This document shows, in pieces, positions 28,843 through 37,423 of a stretch of DNA of 64,000 nucleotides. Each line of letters opens with the position of its first letter. Positions within the stretch are counted from its first letter, which is position 1. The DNA lies in the NCBI GenBank assembly GCA_903871735.1, contig CAIQHU010000060.1, positions 1 through 64,000 on the forward strand. Direction: 5' to 3'. Source of the stretch: an uncultured beta proteobacterium. GTDB taxonomy: Bacteria > Pseudomonadota > Gammaproteobacteria > Burkholderiales > Burkholderiaceae. The notes beneath the pieces were generated by a model, which ran no database searches, had not been told where the DNA came from, and saw only the letters and a program-made list of their open reading frames with translations. The position numbers and the translations under genes were made by a program.

Positions 28843-29388
28843 TTACTTAGTCGCTTTTTTGAGGATTTTTTCACTGGCTTGCATCGCGGACTTCGTGAGA
28901 GTTTCCGTTTGATGCGTAGTCATGTCAACGGCCTGTTTCATGGCTTTTTGACTGGATTCAAAGACGGTGGTCGCATTGGCTACAGCCTGTTTCATGAGAT
29001 TTTTCATGGCATCAGGAGTGTTCGGTGCAGTTGAAGTCATATCGCTGATGAGGGTCTTTAATTTTTCGGAATGACTTTTCATTTCTTCCTGATTCATTGC
29101 GTTCAAAGCAGTTTGCGTTTCTGTAGAGATATCTTTGAGATGTCGGCTATACGAAACTATTTTTTCTGAAAAAGGTTTAACAAATTTTGCTTGCATGGCC
29201 ATGAGGTCTTGAGCATCTTTGGCTGAAGCGCAGGACTTCATGTGTTCTACCTGTTCACTCATCATTGTTTTAGCTACTTGAATATTCAGCTCCATGAGTT
29301 TTTCTACCCCCTCAAAGGCTTTTCGGCTCAAATTCGCTAAGGTTTCCATATTGGCTTTATTGGCGGCACTAATTTGTTCTGGCGTCAT
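28843..29388 (-). CDS. Phasin family protein
   Basis: A small helical protein that coats polyhydroxyalkanoate granules. The 181 residues are almost entirely amphipathic helix, rich in Lys, Met, Ala and Thr with few aromatics, and begin MTPEQISAANKANMETL, the typical Phasin_2 N-terminus of Burkholderiales. AAGGAA precedes the ATG on the minus strand. Other PHA genes (phaC, phaA, phaB) are not in the window. It is divergent from the HDAC-like gene across a 288-bp region with several repeats. Confidence 0.88.
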   Translation of the reverse strand: MTPEQISAANKANMETLANLSRKAFEGVEKLMELNIQVAKTMMSEQVEHMKSCASAKDAQDLMAMQAKFVKPFSEKIVSYSRHLKDISTETQTALNAMNQEEMKSHSEKLKTLISDMTSTAPNTPDAMKNLMKQAVANATTVFESSQKAMKQAVDMTTHQTETLTKSAMQASEKILKKATK

Positions 29389-29676
29389 GATGATTGATTC
29401 CTTCGGTTACATCGATTGAAAAGGTAAGTTGATCAATTGGTAGTACTTCATTTTACTTTTTATCAATTAAGAACTAGGTGTTTGGTTGTTTTAAAAATAT
29501 CATAGCGATGATATAAATGCATGCGGTTCGATCAGGTTAGGCGATCAGGTTTCCTGTTGGTTTAGAAGTATCAAAGCTTTATCGATACGAAAGAAATACT
29601 TCCACTAAATTGGTTGAAGTGTAACAGGCAAATTTGACAATTTGAATAGTAATTACCCCAATACTACAATATAGGG
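29389..29676. promoter_or_regulatory. Divergent phasin/HDAC-like control region with repeats
   Basis: A 288-bp AT-rich gap. It holds a direct repeat of CGATCAGGTT (29529-29538 and 29542-29551) and an inverted repeat GAAGTAT / ATACTTC (29565-29571 and 29596-29602). Nested in the latter is GTATC / GATAC (29568-29572 and 29584-29588). These look like operators, but I cannot name the regulator. Confidence 0.5.
29642..29670 (+). promoter_or_regulatory. Candidate promoter of the HDAC-like gene (possibly leaderless)
   Basis: TTGAAT (29642-29647) and TACAAT (29665-29670) lie 17 bp apart. The -10 ends only 6 bases before ATG 29677, so the predicted transcript would start at or next to the initiation codon. 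Confidence 0.45.
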
Positions 29677-30585
29677 ATGTTTAAAGCATTTTATGCCGAT
29701 CAATTTGTACTTCCCTTACCCGTTGGCCACCGCTTTCCGATGCAAAAGTATCGTTTATTGCGAGAGCGTGTCAGCCAATTTGCTGGCGTAGAACTGCTAG
29801 AAGCGCCTTTAGCAAGCTTGGAGCAGATTTTGCTGGCCCATGATGGGAATTATGTATCTCGGGTGTTTGCTGGGGCTATAAGTCCTGCTGAGCAACGAGA
29901 AATTGGTTTCCCATGGAGTCCGGAGATGGTTATTCGATCGAGTCGATCAGCTGGAGCGACTATTGCTGCGGCCAGAGTAGCTTTAGAAGTAGGTATCTCA
30001 GCTAATTTAGCTGGCGGGACGCACCATGCTTACGCCAATAAGGGTAGTGGTTTTTGTGTATTCAATGATGCGGCGATTGCCGCCCGAGTGATGCAGCAGG
30101 AATGTGGCGAGAAGTTTGCGCGTTGTTTACAGGTGGCAATCGTTGATTTAGACGTCCATCAAGGTAACGGGACAGCGGCTATATTACAAAATGATCCATC
30201 CATTTTTACATTTTCGATACATGGTGAGAAGAACTTTCCATTTCGTAAAGAGTCGAGTGACTTAGATATTGGTTTGATGGACGGTTGCTCCGATGCATTG
30301 TACTTAGAAGCGTTAGCAAGTGGTTTATATCAATTGGAGAGGTTATTTAGTCCAGACCTGATTATTTATTTGGCTGGCGCAGATCCATTTGGTGGAGATC
30401 GTTTAGGTCGTTTAGACTTGACCATGGACGGATTATTACAACGTGATCAAATTGTATTTGAATGGGCTAAATCGCGACATTTACCCATTGCAATTGCCAT
30501 GGCGGGGGGGTATGGTCAAGACATTACTCAAACAGTTGCCATACATGCCCAAACAATCCAAAAAGCAATTGATTATCAATGGTAA
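29677..30585 (+). CDS. Histone deacetylase superfamily amidohydrolase
   Basis: A zinc-dependent deacetylase-fold enzyme. Bacterial members act on acetylated polyamines, acetyl-lysine or acyl-enzymes such as acetyl-CoA synthetase (AcuC). Visible motifs are GGTHHAYANKGSGFCVFND with tandem His, VAIVDLDVHQGNGTA with the zinc-binding Asp and His, and a late AGADPFGGDRLG carrying the third zinc Asp; a final MAGGYG Gly loop follows. Length 302 fits the compact bacterial form. The start ATG 29677 gives the standard N-terminus. It overlaps the DMT transporter by 7 bp. The actual substrate is open. Confidence 0.92.
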   Translation: MFKAFYADQFVLPLPVGHRFPMQKYRLLRERVSQFAGVELLEAPLASLEQILLAHDGNYVSRVFAGAISPAEQREIGFPWSPEMVIRSSRSAGATIAAARVALEVGISANLAGGTHHAYANKGSGFCVFNDAAIAARVMQQECGEKFARCLQVAIVDLDVHQGNGTAAILQNDPSIFTFSIHGEKNFPFRKESSDLDIGLMDGCSDALYLEALASGLYQLERLFSPDLIIYLAGADPFGGDRLGRLDLTMDGLLQRDQIVFEWAKSRHLPIAIAMAGGYGQDITQTVAIHAQTIQKAIDYQW

Positions 30586-31466
30586 AAAATAATGCTATTT
30601 GGATGTCACCTTTATTCATACTGATTTGGAGTACGGGTTTTATTATTGCTCGCTATGGTATGCCCCATGCAGAGCCCTTGACATTTTTAGCGATTCGATT
30701 TTTTGGGGTGATTCTTATTTTGCTGCCCTGCATTTTGTGGTTTAAGGCACCTTGGCCCTCTAAAAGCCAGATAGTTCACTTGGCAATTGCTGGAGTATTA
30801 ATACAATTCGGTTATTTAGCGGGGGTTTGGATTGCGATTCGACATGGTATGCCGGTGGGCTTAACAGCACTAATCGTGGGTTTACAACCGATATTAACTG
30901 CCGTGTTTGTTTCTTTCTTAGCTGAAAAAATCACCAGATCGCAATGGCAAGGATTGTTTTTAGGACTATTAGGCGTATTTTTAGTTTTGTACGCACAAAT
31001 TAATACAACTGGGGTCAATGCACAGACCATTTTTTTTAACATCATTGGTTTGTTATCCATCACGGTAGGGACGATTTATCAGAAAAAATATTGTGCCCAG
31101 TTTGACTTACGAACCGGTTCGTTAATTCAGTTTATGACTAGCCTTGGGTTAGCAACGATTGGAGCTTATCTTTTTGAGACACGAGAAGTTGAGTGGGTCT
31201 TGGAGTTAGTTGGTGCTTTAGTTTGGGGTATCGTGGGGATTTCGATTGGCGCGATGAGCTTATTATTTATTCTGATTCGTAGGGGTAATGCCACCAAAGT
31301 TAGCAGTTTGATGTATCTCACTCCTCCGACAACAGCCATTATGGGGTGGATTTTATTTAATGAGCCGTTAACGATCCTAGTCGGCTTGGGTACTGTATTG
31401 ACCATGCTAGGTGTTTTGATCGTCAATCAAACGATTTCGTTCAATTTCTTAAGACGTTTTGATTAA
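30579..31466 (+). CDS. DMT-superfamily (EamA) transporter
   Basis: An inner-membrane exporter of the drug/metabolite transporter superfamily, made of two EamA repeats with about ten hydrophobic helices (295 residues). The pattern LALGLLGVFLVLYAQ-like at ~125-140 and the C-terminal LGTVLTMLGVLIVN are typical ends of each EamA half. Substrates in the family range from amino acids to metabolites, so none can be assigned. It overlaps the HDAC-like gene by 7 bp, suggesting the two act together, perhaps on a modified amine or amino acid. Confidence 0.9.
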   Translation: MVKNNAIWMSPLFILIWSTGFIIARYGMPHAEPLTFLAIRFFGVILILLPCILWFKAPWPSKSQIVHLAIAGVLIQFGYLAGVWIAIRHGMPVGLTALIVGLQPILTAVFVSFLAEKITRSQWQGLFLGLLGVFLVLYAQINTTGVNAQTIFFNIIGLLSITVGTIYQKKYCAQFDLRTGSLIQFMTSLGLATIGAYLFETREVEWVLELVGALVWGIVGISIGAMSLLFILIRRGNATKVSSLMYLTPPTTAIMGWILFNEPLTILVGLGTVLTMLGVLIVNQTISFNFLRRFD

Positions 31467-31510
31467 GGTATTAAAATGGTGCTTGCAGCTTATCTAACTT
31501 TTCTTTGCGC

Positions 31511-32596
31511 ATGAATAAAAATTTAATTTTAAGTATTTTTGTAGGTTTTGGAATCGCATTATCGCCAGTTCTCTATGCCAAGTCTGATGACTCAGATTCG
31601 AGGGCTAGTTCACCGAAGCAGCGCAGTGACAATAAACAGGTTAATAAACAAAAGACTACGCGTGAGGTGGGAGCTGCTAAGAAGGCAGATAAAACAAAAA
31701 AGCCAAAAAATCCCAAACAAGTACGAACTACCGTCGTCCCTAAAAAAGCTGTAGTAGGGAGTTCTCCGGTAAGAGTATCGCAGGGGACCTCATTAGGTTT
31801 AGGTAAGCATGTTGACGAATTAAATTTAAAATCGAGTGTCGCGATGATTGTGGATCAGCAAACGTTGCAGGTACTCTTTGAAAAAAATCCGCAGTCGGTT
31901 TTACCAATTGCTTCAATTACGAAGTTATTAACTGCTATGACAGTTTTAGATGCGCAGTTACCTTTAGATGAAATTTTAGAGATTAATGCGGAAGATGCGG
32001 CAATTTACCGAAATTCTAGGTTAGCGAAGGGGGCGGATTTAAGTAGAAGAGAAGCTCTATTGTTAGCTTTGATGTCTTCAGAAAATAGAGCTGCTTACAC
32101 GTTGGGTCGTAATTATCCTGGTGGGATTACTCGCTTTATGAGTGACCTCAATCGTAAAGCAAGAGATATTGGTATGTTGCATTCTAGTTTTGAGGATCCG
32201 ACAGGTCTAACGAGTAAAAACGTGGCCACTGCTGAGGACTTGGCTATCTTAGTGAACGCAGCTTATCAGTACCCACTGATTCGGGAATATTCAACAGCAA
32301 CGAATCATAAGTTACTTGTGAATAATCGTGCGCAAGAGTTTATCAGCAGTAACCGCTTAGTACGCTCTGGGGATATGGAGATTGGTTTACAAAAGACTGG
32401 TTATATTTCGGAGGCGGGGCGCTGTTTGGTCATGCAAGCAACGGTTAATAATCGTCCTGTCATTATGATTTTCTTAGACTCTGCTGGCAGTCTATCGCGT
32501 TTTGCGGATGCTGTTCGGGTCAAAGATTGGTTGGAGGATGCTTCTGAATTAAGGCCAATCCGAAAGCTACCTCATGTGCAAATGTCTTTGCAGTAG
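31511..32596 (+). CDS. pbpG: D-alanyl-D-alanine endopeptidase, PBP7-like (S11 family)
   Basis: A periplasmic low-molecular-weight penicillin-binding protein that cleaves peptidoglycan cross-bridges. It has an N-terminal signal peptide (residues 1-23, ending LYA), then a very basic Lys/Arg/Ser linker (~24-85). The S11 catalytic domain follows with SITK (Ser135, Lys138), SEN (190-192) and KTG in QKTGYISEAG. I use ATG 31511; the TTG at 31505 adds two residues only. Length 361 exceeds E. coli PbpG because of the basic linker, which could bind teichoic- or DNA-like polyanions or the cell wall. Confidence 0.9.
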   Translation: MNKNLILSIFVGFGIALSPVLYAKSDDSDSRASSPKQRSDNKQVNKQKTTREVGAAKKADKTKKPKNPKQVRTTVVPKKAVVGSSPVRVSQGTSLGLGKHVDELNLKSSVAMIVDQQTLQVLFEKNPQSVLPIASITKLLTAMTVLDAQLPLDEILEINAEDAAIYRNSRLAKGADLSRREALLLALMSSENRAAYTLGRNYPGGITRFMSDLNRKARDIGMLHSSFEDPTGLTSKNVATAEDLAILVNAAYQYPLIREYSTATNHKLLVNNRAQEFISSNRLVRSGDMEIGLQKTGYISEAGRCLVMQATVNNRPVIMIFLDSAGSLSRFADAVRVKDWLEDASELRPIRKLPHVQMSLQ

Positions 32597-32669
32597 GGTT
32601 TTACTGAAGTTCAAAGGCCTGGATCTGCCAGGGGAATGGATAGTCAAAGCAGCTTGTTGGCGCTAGATG

Positions 32670-33356
32670 TCAATTGACGCCGTCTAAACCCGCTTCATAG
32701 AAAATGGACTGGGCGACTGTAGACTTCAAAAACACACTAAACTCTTTTGCCAGTGTCGGCTGCGTGGACGCGCTACAAACCCCAGCGCTAAACCGTGTCC
32801 AGTGTTGTATTTCAGGGGGGAGTGGACCTAGATACTGGGCCAAGGGGATAGCCCGAAGTTCACTAATCATTTGAACTGCCATCGCCGCTTTGCCGTTGAG
32901 TAACAGAGTAGCAACCAAGCCTCCCTCTAAGATGGTAGCTTTTTGTGTAATGCACTGGGTCATACCTAAATCGTTCAGTACTTTTGCAAAGTAGATCCCA
33001 CTAACGCCTTTACTGGTGAAGGTAATAGAGGGCGTGTCTCGCAGGCTTTGAATAAAGTTAGTCAAGGTATCAATAGCAACTGGGGGTTGGTTTGGCGCTA
33101 TGGCCACGCCGATCCCACATTGGATAAAGCTTGGACTTGGGCTAGTTAGAAGTCCAAGCTGTACTAATTCCTGGATGCCATCTTCTGTCATGATTAGGAG
33201 ATCGTTTTTTTCACCTGCGTTGAGGCGATCTTTCATCGCCATTGAGGTTGCAAATTCAATTTGCGGCGTCATGTTAAGAGGCTCGGCCCAGATCTTGGTA
33301 ATTGGAGGTATAGACGATTTGAGTGCGGTTGAGCAAAGGATTCGGAATTGGGGCAT
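32670..33356 (-). CDS. ModA-like substrate-binding-fold protein without signal peptide
   Basis: A 228-residue protein with the fold signature of molybdate-type extracellular solute-binding proteins (IEFATSMAMKDRLNAGEKNDLLIMTEDGI near the N-terminus, then GVAIAP and GVSGIYF-like blocks). It begins MPQFRILCST and lacks any signal peptide, so it is probably cytoplasmic. No ModB or ModC genes are close. It lies 20 bp downstream of the IclR regulator and probably shares its transcript, so it might be a small-molecule sensor or a relic of a transport protein. Function unknown. Confidence 0.65.
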   Translation of the reverse strand: MPQFRILCSTALKSSIPPITKIWAEPLNMTPQIEFATSMAMKDRLNAGEKNDLLIMTEDGIQELVQLGLLTSPSPSFIQCGIGVAIAPNQPPVAIDTLTNFIQSLRDTPSITFTSKGVSGIYFAKVLNDLGMTQCITQKATILEGGLVATLLLNGKAAMAVQMISELRAIPLAQYLGPLPPEIQHWTRFSAGVCSASTQPTLAKEFSVFLKSTVAQSIFYEAGLDGVN

Positions 33357-33376
33357 GGTATGAATTCGTAAATTTT

Positions 33377-34171
33377 TTAAGGGGGGGCTTGATAACCAAT
33401 ACCACGAGAAATTTGTAAAGCCGTGTCAACTAAGGCTTTAGTCCAATCTCGGTTAATTCGATCGGTCGGTGCGCTAATGGAAAGTCCTGCCACCATCGTA
33501 TTGGAGTCATCATAAATACCCGCAGCAATGCAACTCACCCCTAGTTCAAGCTCTTCATCATCATTGGCGGTGCCATTTTTTTGGACCTCTTGTAGCTCTT
33601 TTTCAAGCGCTTGGATTTGCGTAATACTATTTCTGGTATGTCCGGCAAGGCCAGTGCGGGAGGCGTACGTTCGGACTTTTTGGGTATCGTCTTGGGCTAG
33701 AAAGAGCTTACCAACCGAAGTCAGATGTAAGGGGGCTCGTCCACCGATGGCGCGCACGACTTGCATACCTGAGCGTTCACTATACGCGCGGTCGATATAA
33801 ATAATTTCATCTCCTTGACGCAAAGAAAGATTGACTGTTTGATTCGTTAACTTATGTAGCGCCCGCATAGGCAACTGAGCTGCGTCACGTACGGATAGGC
33901 GTGCTTTAACTAGAGTTCCTAATTCAAGTAACCTTAGTCCTAAACGATAAGAGCCTCCTTCGCTTCTATCAACAAGGCGACAGGCGACCATATCATTCAA
34001 AATTCGGTGAGCCGTAGAAGGGTGTAAGGATGTTTTTTCGGAGAGAATTTTTAAGCTACAGGCATCATCTGAAACAGCTAAGACATCCAGTAGATTCATC
34101 ATCCGTTCAATCACTTGAATCGCTGTCTTACCTGTCGTTGCTGGCACAAGTGTTTGGTCTTTAGTGGTCAT
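33377..34171 (-). CDS. IclR-family transcriptional regulator
   Basis: A DNA-binding regulator with an N-terminal winged helix (~20-80: VLAVSDDACSLKILSEKTSLHPSTAHRIL type) and an IclR effector-binding domain to the C-terminus (ELGVSCIAAGIYD block). Length 264 is standard. IclR proteins usually control aromatic or small-organic-acid catabolism, often in reply to a neighbouring substrate; the only partner here is the ModA-like gene downstream. The ATG is preceded at 6 nt by TACAAT, and an 8-bp direct repeat lies upstream, suggesting autoregulation. Confidence 0.9.
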   Translation of the reverse strand: MTTKDQTLVPATTGKTAIQVIERMMNLLDVLAVSDDACSLKILSEKTSLHPSTAHRILNDMVACRLVDRSEGGSYRLGLRLLELGTLVKARLSVRDAAQLPMRALHKLTNQTVNLSLRQGDEIIYIDRAYSERSGMQVVRAIGGRAPLHLTSVGKLFLAQDDTQKVRTYASRTGLAGHTRNSITQIQALEKELQEVQKNGTANDDEELELGVSCIAAGIYDDSNTMVAGLSISAPTDRINRDWTKALVDTALQISRGIGYQAPP

Positions 34172-34210
34172 CTAGATATTGTAGCGATAATTTTTTTAAT
34201 TGCACATCAT

Positions 34211-34237
34211 GAAATATTGACATTGTTGCGAAATATT
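34211..34237. repeat. Direct repeat GAAATATT upstream of the iclR-type gene
   Basis: GAAATATT occurs at 34211-34218 and 34230-34237, 19 bp apart (close to two helical turns). It lies in the 88-bp gap between pyrD and the regulator. A plausible operator pair for the IclR protein, unproven. Confidence 0.4.
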
Positions 34238-34259
34238 TACATGGACGTAGGGAGTGACT

Positions 34260-35288
34260 TCAAGGTTTCAGAGCGTTGATGCAGTCTTTAATTAATTGTG
34301 GGCCTTCATAAATCAAGCCACTATAAATTTGAATCACTTTTGCACCAAAATTTTTCTTTTGGAGTGCGTCGGTACCTGTATGAATTCCACCAACCCCAAT
34401 GATTGGGGTTCGGCCCTCTAGCAGTCGATAAAAAGTTGCCACAATTTGGTTCGATAAATCTTTGATGGGCTTACCTGAGAGACCTCCTGATTGGTGGTGA
34501 TCGATTTCTGATTGAACGTTTTCCCGGCTAATAGTGGTGTTAGTTGCAATCAGCGCATCGATCTCAAAGCGTTCAAGAAGATTCGCAATTTCGAAGATTT
34601 GACCGGGCTCTAAGTCCGGTGCAATTTTTAAAAAGAGGGGAATTTTTTTCCCGTATTGCTCGCTCAGAAGCGTTCTTTCTTGGGTGAGTTCGAGGAGTAG
34701 TTTCTCGAGTCCTTGGCTATTTTGAAGTTGGCGTAAATTCTTCGTATTCGGTGAAGAAATATTGATGGTGACATAGGAGGCCACCTCATAAACCGCTCGC
34801 AGACAAATTAAATAATCGCTATTTGCATCAGCCATTGGGGTCAGGGCATTTTTACCAATGTTGAGACCAATCACCCCACCATTTTGGTAAAACGAAGAAC
34901 GTTTTACGCGTTCGACACAAGCTTGTACACCATCATTATTAAATCCCATCCGATTAATAATTCCAGAAGTTTTAGGTAAGCGGAACATCCGCGGTTTGGG
35001 ATTGCCACTTTGGGGCAGGGGCGTTACTGTGCCAATTTCTAAAAAGCCAAATCCTAGCGTTGCTAAGGCATCGATAAAACGCCCATCTTTATCGAGTCCA
35101 GCGGCTAGGCCAACTGGATTAGGAAGTTGCATACCACATAGGGTCGTAGGTAATTGGGGAACTTTGCCGACTAGAAAGTGAAGCAGACCGCGTTGATATA
35201 GGAAATTTAAGGAGTGCAAAGCAAGGTGGTGCGCTTTTTCTGGGTCCAATTGAAATAGCAGTGGACGAATGAGTGGAAATAAATTCAT
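34260..35288 (-). CDS. pyrD: Dihydroorotate dehydrogenase (quinone), class 2
   Basis: Oxidises dihydroorotate to orotate with FMN and passes electrons to the quinone pool, the fourth step of pyrimidine synthesis. It has the class 2 N-terminal membrane-binding helices (MNLFPLIRPLLFQLDPEKAHH), GLAAGLDKDG, the FMN-region NRMGFNNDG, the catalytic-Ser region ITINISSPNTKNL-like (YVTINISSPN) and GVGGI near the end. Length 342 is typical. It is 6 bp downstream of bpt, in a minus-strand run ppi-nudix-aat-bpt-pyrD. Confidence 0.97.
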   Translation of the reverse strand: MNLFPLIRPLLFQLDPEKAHHLALHSLNFLYQRGLLHFLVGKVPQLPTTLCGMQLPNPVGLAAGLDKDGRFIDALATLGFGFLEIGTVTPLPQSGNPKPRMFRLPKTSGIINRMGFNNDGVQACVERVKRSSFYQNGGVIGLNIGKNALTPMADANSDYLICLRAVYEVASYVTINISSPNTKNLRQLQNSQGLEKLLLELTQERTLLSEQYGKKIPLFLKIAPDLEPGQIFEIANLLERFEIDALIATNTTISRENVQSEIDHHQSGGLSGKPIKDLSNQIVATFYRLLEGRTPIIGVGGIHTGTDALQKKNFGAKVIQIYSGLIYEGPQLIKDCINALKP

Positions 35289-35294
35289 GCAGAG

Positions 35295-36071
35295 TTAGAT
35301 AATTTTAGGATCTGAACTAATTGGGTTCGTAGATGTCAAGGGGCCCCATTGACCTGCAATTAAACCTTCGAGAGGTTGGAAATTGATTTTGTAGGACATC
35401 TTTTTACTTTCTTGGATATAGTAGCCCAAGTATACATAAGGCAATTTTCGTATTTTAGCCTCATGAATTTGCCAAAGAATCCCAAAAGTTCCTAAGCTGG
35501 CTTGAGGAAGGCTGGTGTCATAAAAGGTATAAACCGATGACAGCCCGTTTTGTACTACATCGATGACGCTGACCATGCGAAGAGTGCCATTTTGGCGAAA
35601 CTCGACGAGAAACGAATCGATATGTGATTGGATTAAAAACTGCCGGTATTGATCCTCTTCATCCTCGATCGAATCGAACTCTTGGCCATCGAGCGGGTTG
35701 CTATGACGACTATTTTGATATGCTTGGTAGAGTGCGAAATGTTCATCCTTAAATTCAAGTGGAGTCACTTGAGCAATTAAATCTGCGTGTTTTCGTATCG
35801 TACGTTGTTGGCTTCTTGTTGGCCGAAAATCATTCACAACGACGCGCGAGGCGATACAGGCTTGACAATGATCGCAGTAGGGGCGATAGGTAAAATGACC
35901 ACTCCGTCGAAATCCTACTTGGATCAGTTCACTATAGACTTTCGTTTGTATGAGTTGGGGTGGAGTTGCTACTTGCGAGCGGGCTTCATGCTGATCAAGA
36001 TAGCTACAAGCATAGGGTGCTGTGGCATAAAACTGTAACGATTTAAATGGAAAGTCTTTGATATGTGTCAT
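35295..36071 (-). CDS. bpt: Aspartate/glutamate leucyltransferase (Bpt)
   Basis: Transfers leucine from Leu-tRNA onto N-terminal Asp or Glu of proteins, tagging them for ClpS/ClpAP in the bacterial N-end-rule pathway. It is related to eukaryotic arginyltransferase: the N-terminal YATAPYACSYL and the Cys cluster CDHCQACIASRV match the ATE N-domain, while the C-domain includes VYTFYDTSL and YVYLGYYI. Length 258 fits Bpt (~240-280). The adjacent aat gene encodes the other N-end-rule transferase, 19 bp upstream in the transcription direction, a conserved pairing. Confidence 0.94.
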   Translation of the reverse strand: MTHIKDFPFKSLQFYATAPYACSYLDQHEARSQVATPPQLIQTKVYSELIQVGFRRSGHFTYRPYCDHCQACIASRVVVNDFRPTRSQQRTIRKHADLIAQVTPLEFKDEHFALYQAYQNSRHSNPLDGQEFDSIEDEEDQYRQFLIQSHIDSFLVEFRQNGTLRMVSVIDVVQNGLSSVYTFYDTSLPQASLGTFGILWQIHEAKIRKLPYVYLGYYIQESKKMSYKINFQPLEGLIAGQWGPLTSTNPISSDPKII

Positions 36072-36090
36072 GAGTAATATGGGCAGTATC

Positions 36091-36828
36091 TTATTGTATC
36101 TCTAGTAAAACACTTTTATCCCAATTCCACAGTGGTGCGGGGAGATCGATCTGACTCTCTAACCAATTTAAAAAATAGTCTTGCGGGAGGGGCGATGCGC
36201 CTAGGGAAGCTAAATGACTTGTTTCTTGTTGGCAATCGATATAACGAATCCCTACCTGAACGCACCAAGCACACAAAGCCGCTAGGGCTAATTTTGAGGC
36301 ATTATCAACGCGGGTAAACATCGATTCACCATACAGCATTTTACCCAGGTTCACGCCGTATAAACCACCTACTAATTGACCGTCATGCCAAGTTTCTACA
36401 CTATGGGCTAGACCCATTTGGTGGAGTTCGCCATAGTATTCAATGATTGCAGGAGTAATCCAAGTATCACCGACTTCGCCGTTGCGAGGGCTATTCGCGC
36501 AGGCTTGTATCACTTCTTTGAAGGCGCAATCGACGCGGATTTCCCAAGACGGGTTCAGGAGTACAGCGCGGATAGTTTTTTTTAAGCTTTGGCTGACTTT
36601 AAACTTGGATGTTTCTAATGCCATTCTGGGAGAGGTACACCACCACATGACTGGACCTGGTCTGCTGTACCAAGGAAAGATTCCCTGACGATAGGCTTCA
36701 ATGAGGCGTTGCGTACTGATCGATTCGGTCAGGGCGATGAGGCCACTGGGTATATTGGGGTCATTACTTGGAGCATTTTTGGGTGAGGGCAATGGCTCAT
36801 CATCGAAGATCCAAGGGGCTACGGTCAT
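36091..36828 (-). CDS. aat: Leucyl/phenylalanyl-tRNA-protein transferase
   Basis: Adds Leu or Phe from aminoacyl-tRNA to proteins with N-terminal Arg or Lys, marking them for ClpAP degradation. Diagnostic segments are YRQGIFPWYS, WWCTSPRMAL, WITPAIIEYY, HSVETWHDGQLVGGLYGV and GESMFTR. Length 245 is normal. It overlaps the Nudix gene upstream by 4 bp and is followed by bpt, giving a two-gene N-end-rule unit. Confidence 0.96.
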   Translation of the reverse strand: MTVAPWIFDDEPLPSPKNAPSNDPNIPSGLIALTESISTQRLIEAYRQGIFPWYSRPGPVMWWCTSPRMALETSKFKVSQSLKKTIRAVLLNPSWEIRVDCAFKEVIQACANSPRNGEVGDTWITPAIIEYYGELHQMGLAHSVETWHDGQLVGGLYGVNLGKMLYGESMFTRVDNASKLALAALCAWCVQVGIRYIDCQQETSHLASLGASPLPQDYFLNWLESQIDLPAPLWNWDKSVLLEIQ

Positions 36829-37400
36829 ACGGCAGAGCGTTGTGTGGGGTTAATATTCAGGAGATAAGTAGGCATCACTTGATCAAACGTTATTGCCTGC
36901 TTTTTTTGATCGGCGAAAAAATGTTCTAGGGTCAATTTCACGGTTAGAAAGGCGAGTTCATTCCAAGGAATTTCAGACTCACGAAATAATCGCACTTCGA
37001 GGCTTTCACTAGTTACTGGACTAAAGCTTGCACTTGGCATATTTGCTAGGTAAAACCAGTGGATTTGGCCTATATGTGCAATGTTAACGATCGAAAAAAG
37101 GCTACCAATTTCGACATCTGTTCCAGCTTCTTCTAAGGTTTCGCGGTAAGCACCTTGCGCACTTGTTTCATTTAATTCCAAAAATCCGGCGGGTAAAGTC
37201 CACAGTCCCTGACGTGGTTCTATAGCGCGTCTACATAAGATAATTTGATCTTCCCACATCGGGATGGTGCCGACGACATTTTTTGGGTTTTGATAATGAA
37301 TTTCTCCACACTGCTGGCATACGAAACGTTGGCGGTTATCGTTTTCTGGGATTTGTTGGCGCACAGAGTGGCCACATAGGGAGCAAAATTTCATATGCAA
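36825..37400 (-). CDS. Nudix hydrolase with N-terminal zinc ribbon
   Basis: A 191-residue Nudix pyrophosphohydrolase. The N-terminal zinc ribbon has C6/C9 and C28/C31, resembling NudC-type NADH pyrophosphatases. The Nudix box starts at GFLELNET and runs to RETLEEAG, matching GX5EX7REUXEEXG. It is shorter than NudC (~260) and lacks the N-terminal domain of that family, so the substrate may be ADP-ribose, NADH or another nucleotide. It overlaps aat by 4 bp and lies 23 bp downstream of the cyclophilin gene. Confidence 0.9.
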   Translation of the reverse strand: MHMKFCSLCGHSVRQQIPENDNRQRFVCQQCGEIHYQNPKNVVGTIPMWEDQIILCRRAIEPRQGLWTLPAGFLELNETSAQGAYRETLEEAGTDVEIGSLFSIVNIAHIGQIHWFYLANMPSASFSPVTSESLEVRLFRESEIPWNELAFLTVKLTLEHFFADQKKQAITFDQVMPTYLLNINPTQRSAV

Positions 37401-37423
37401 TGTTGATGATCGATTTCGAGGAA

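Noticed and set aside
29519-29535. GCGGTTCGATC resembling a tRNA T-loop
   Set aside because: No acceptor, anticodon or D stems can be drawn around it.
32623-32640. CCTGG-ATCTG-CCAGG hairpin between pbpG and the ModA-like gene
   Set aside because: Short five-base stem and no T-run on either strand; not convincing as a terminator.
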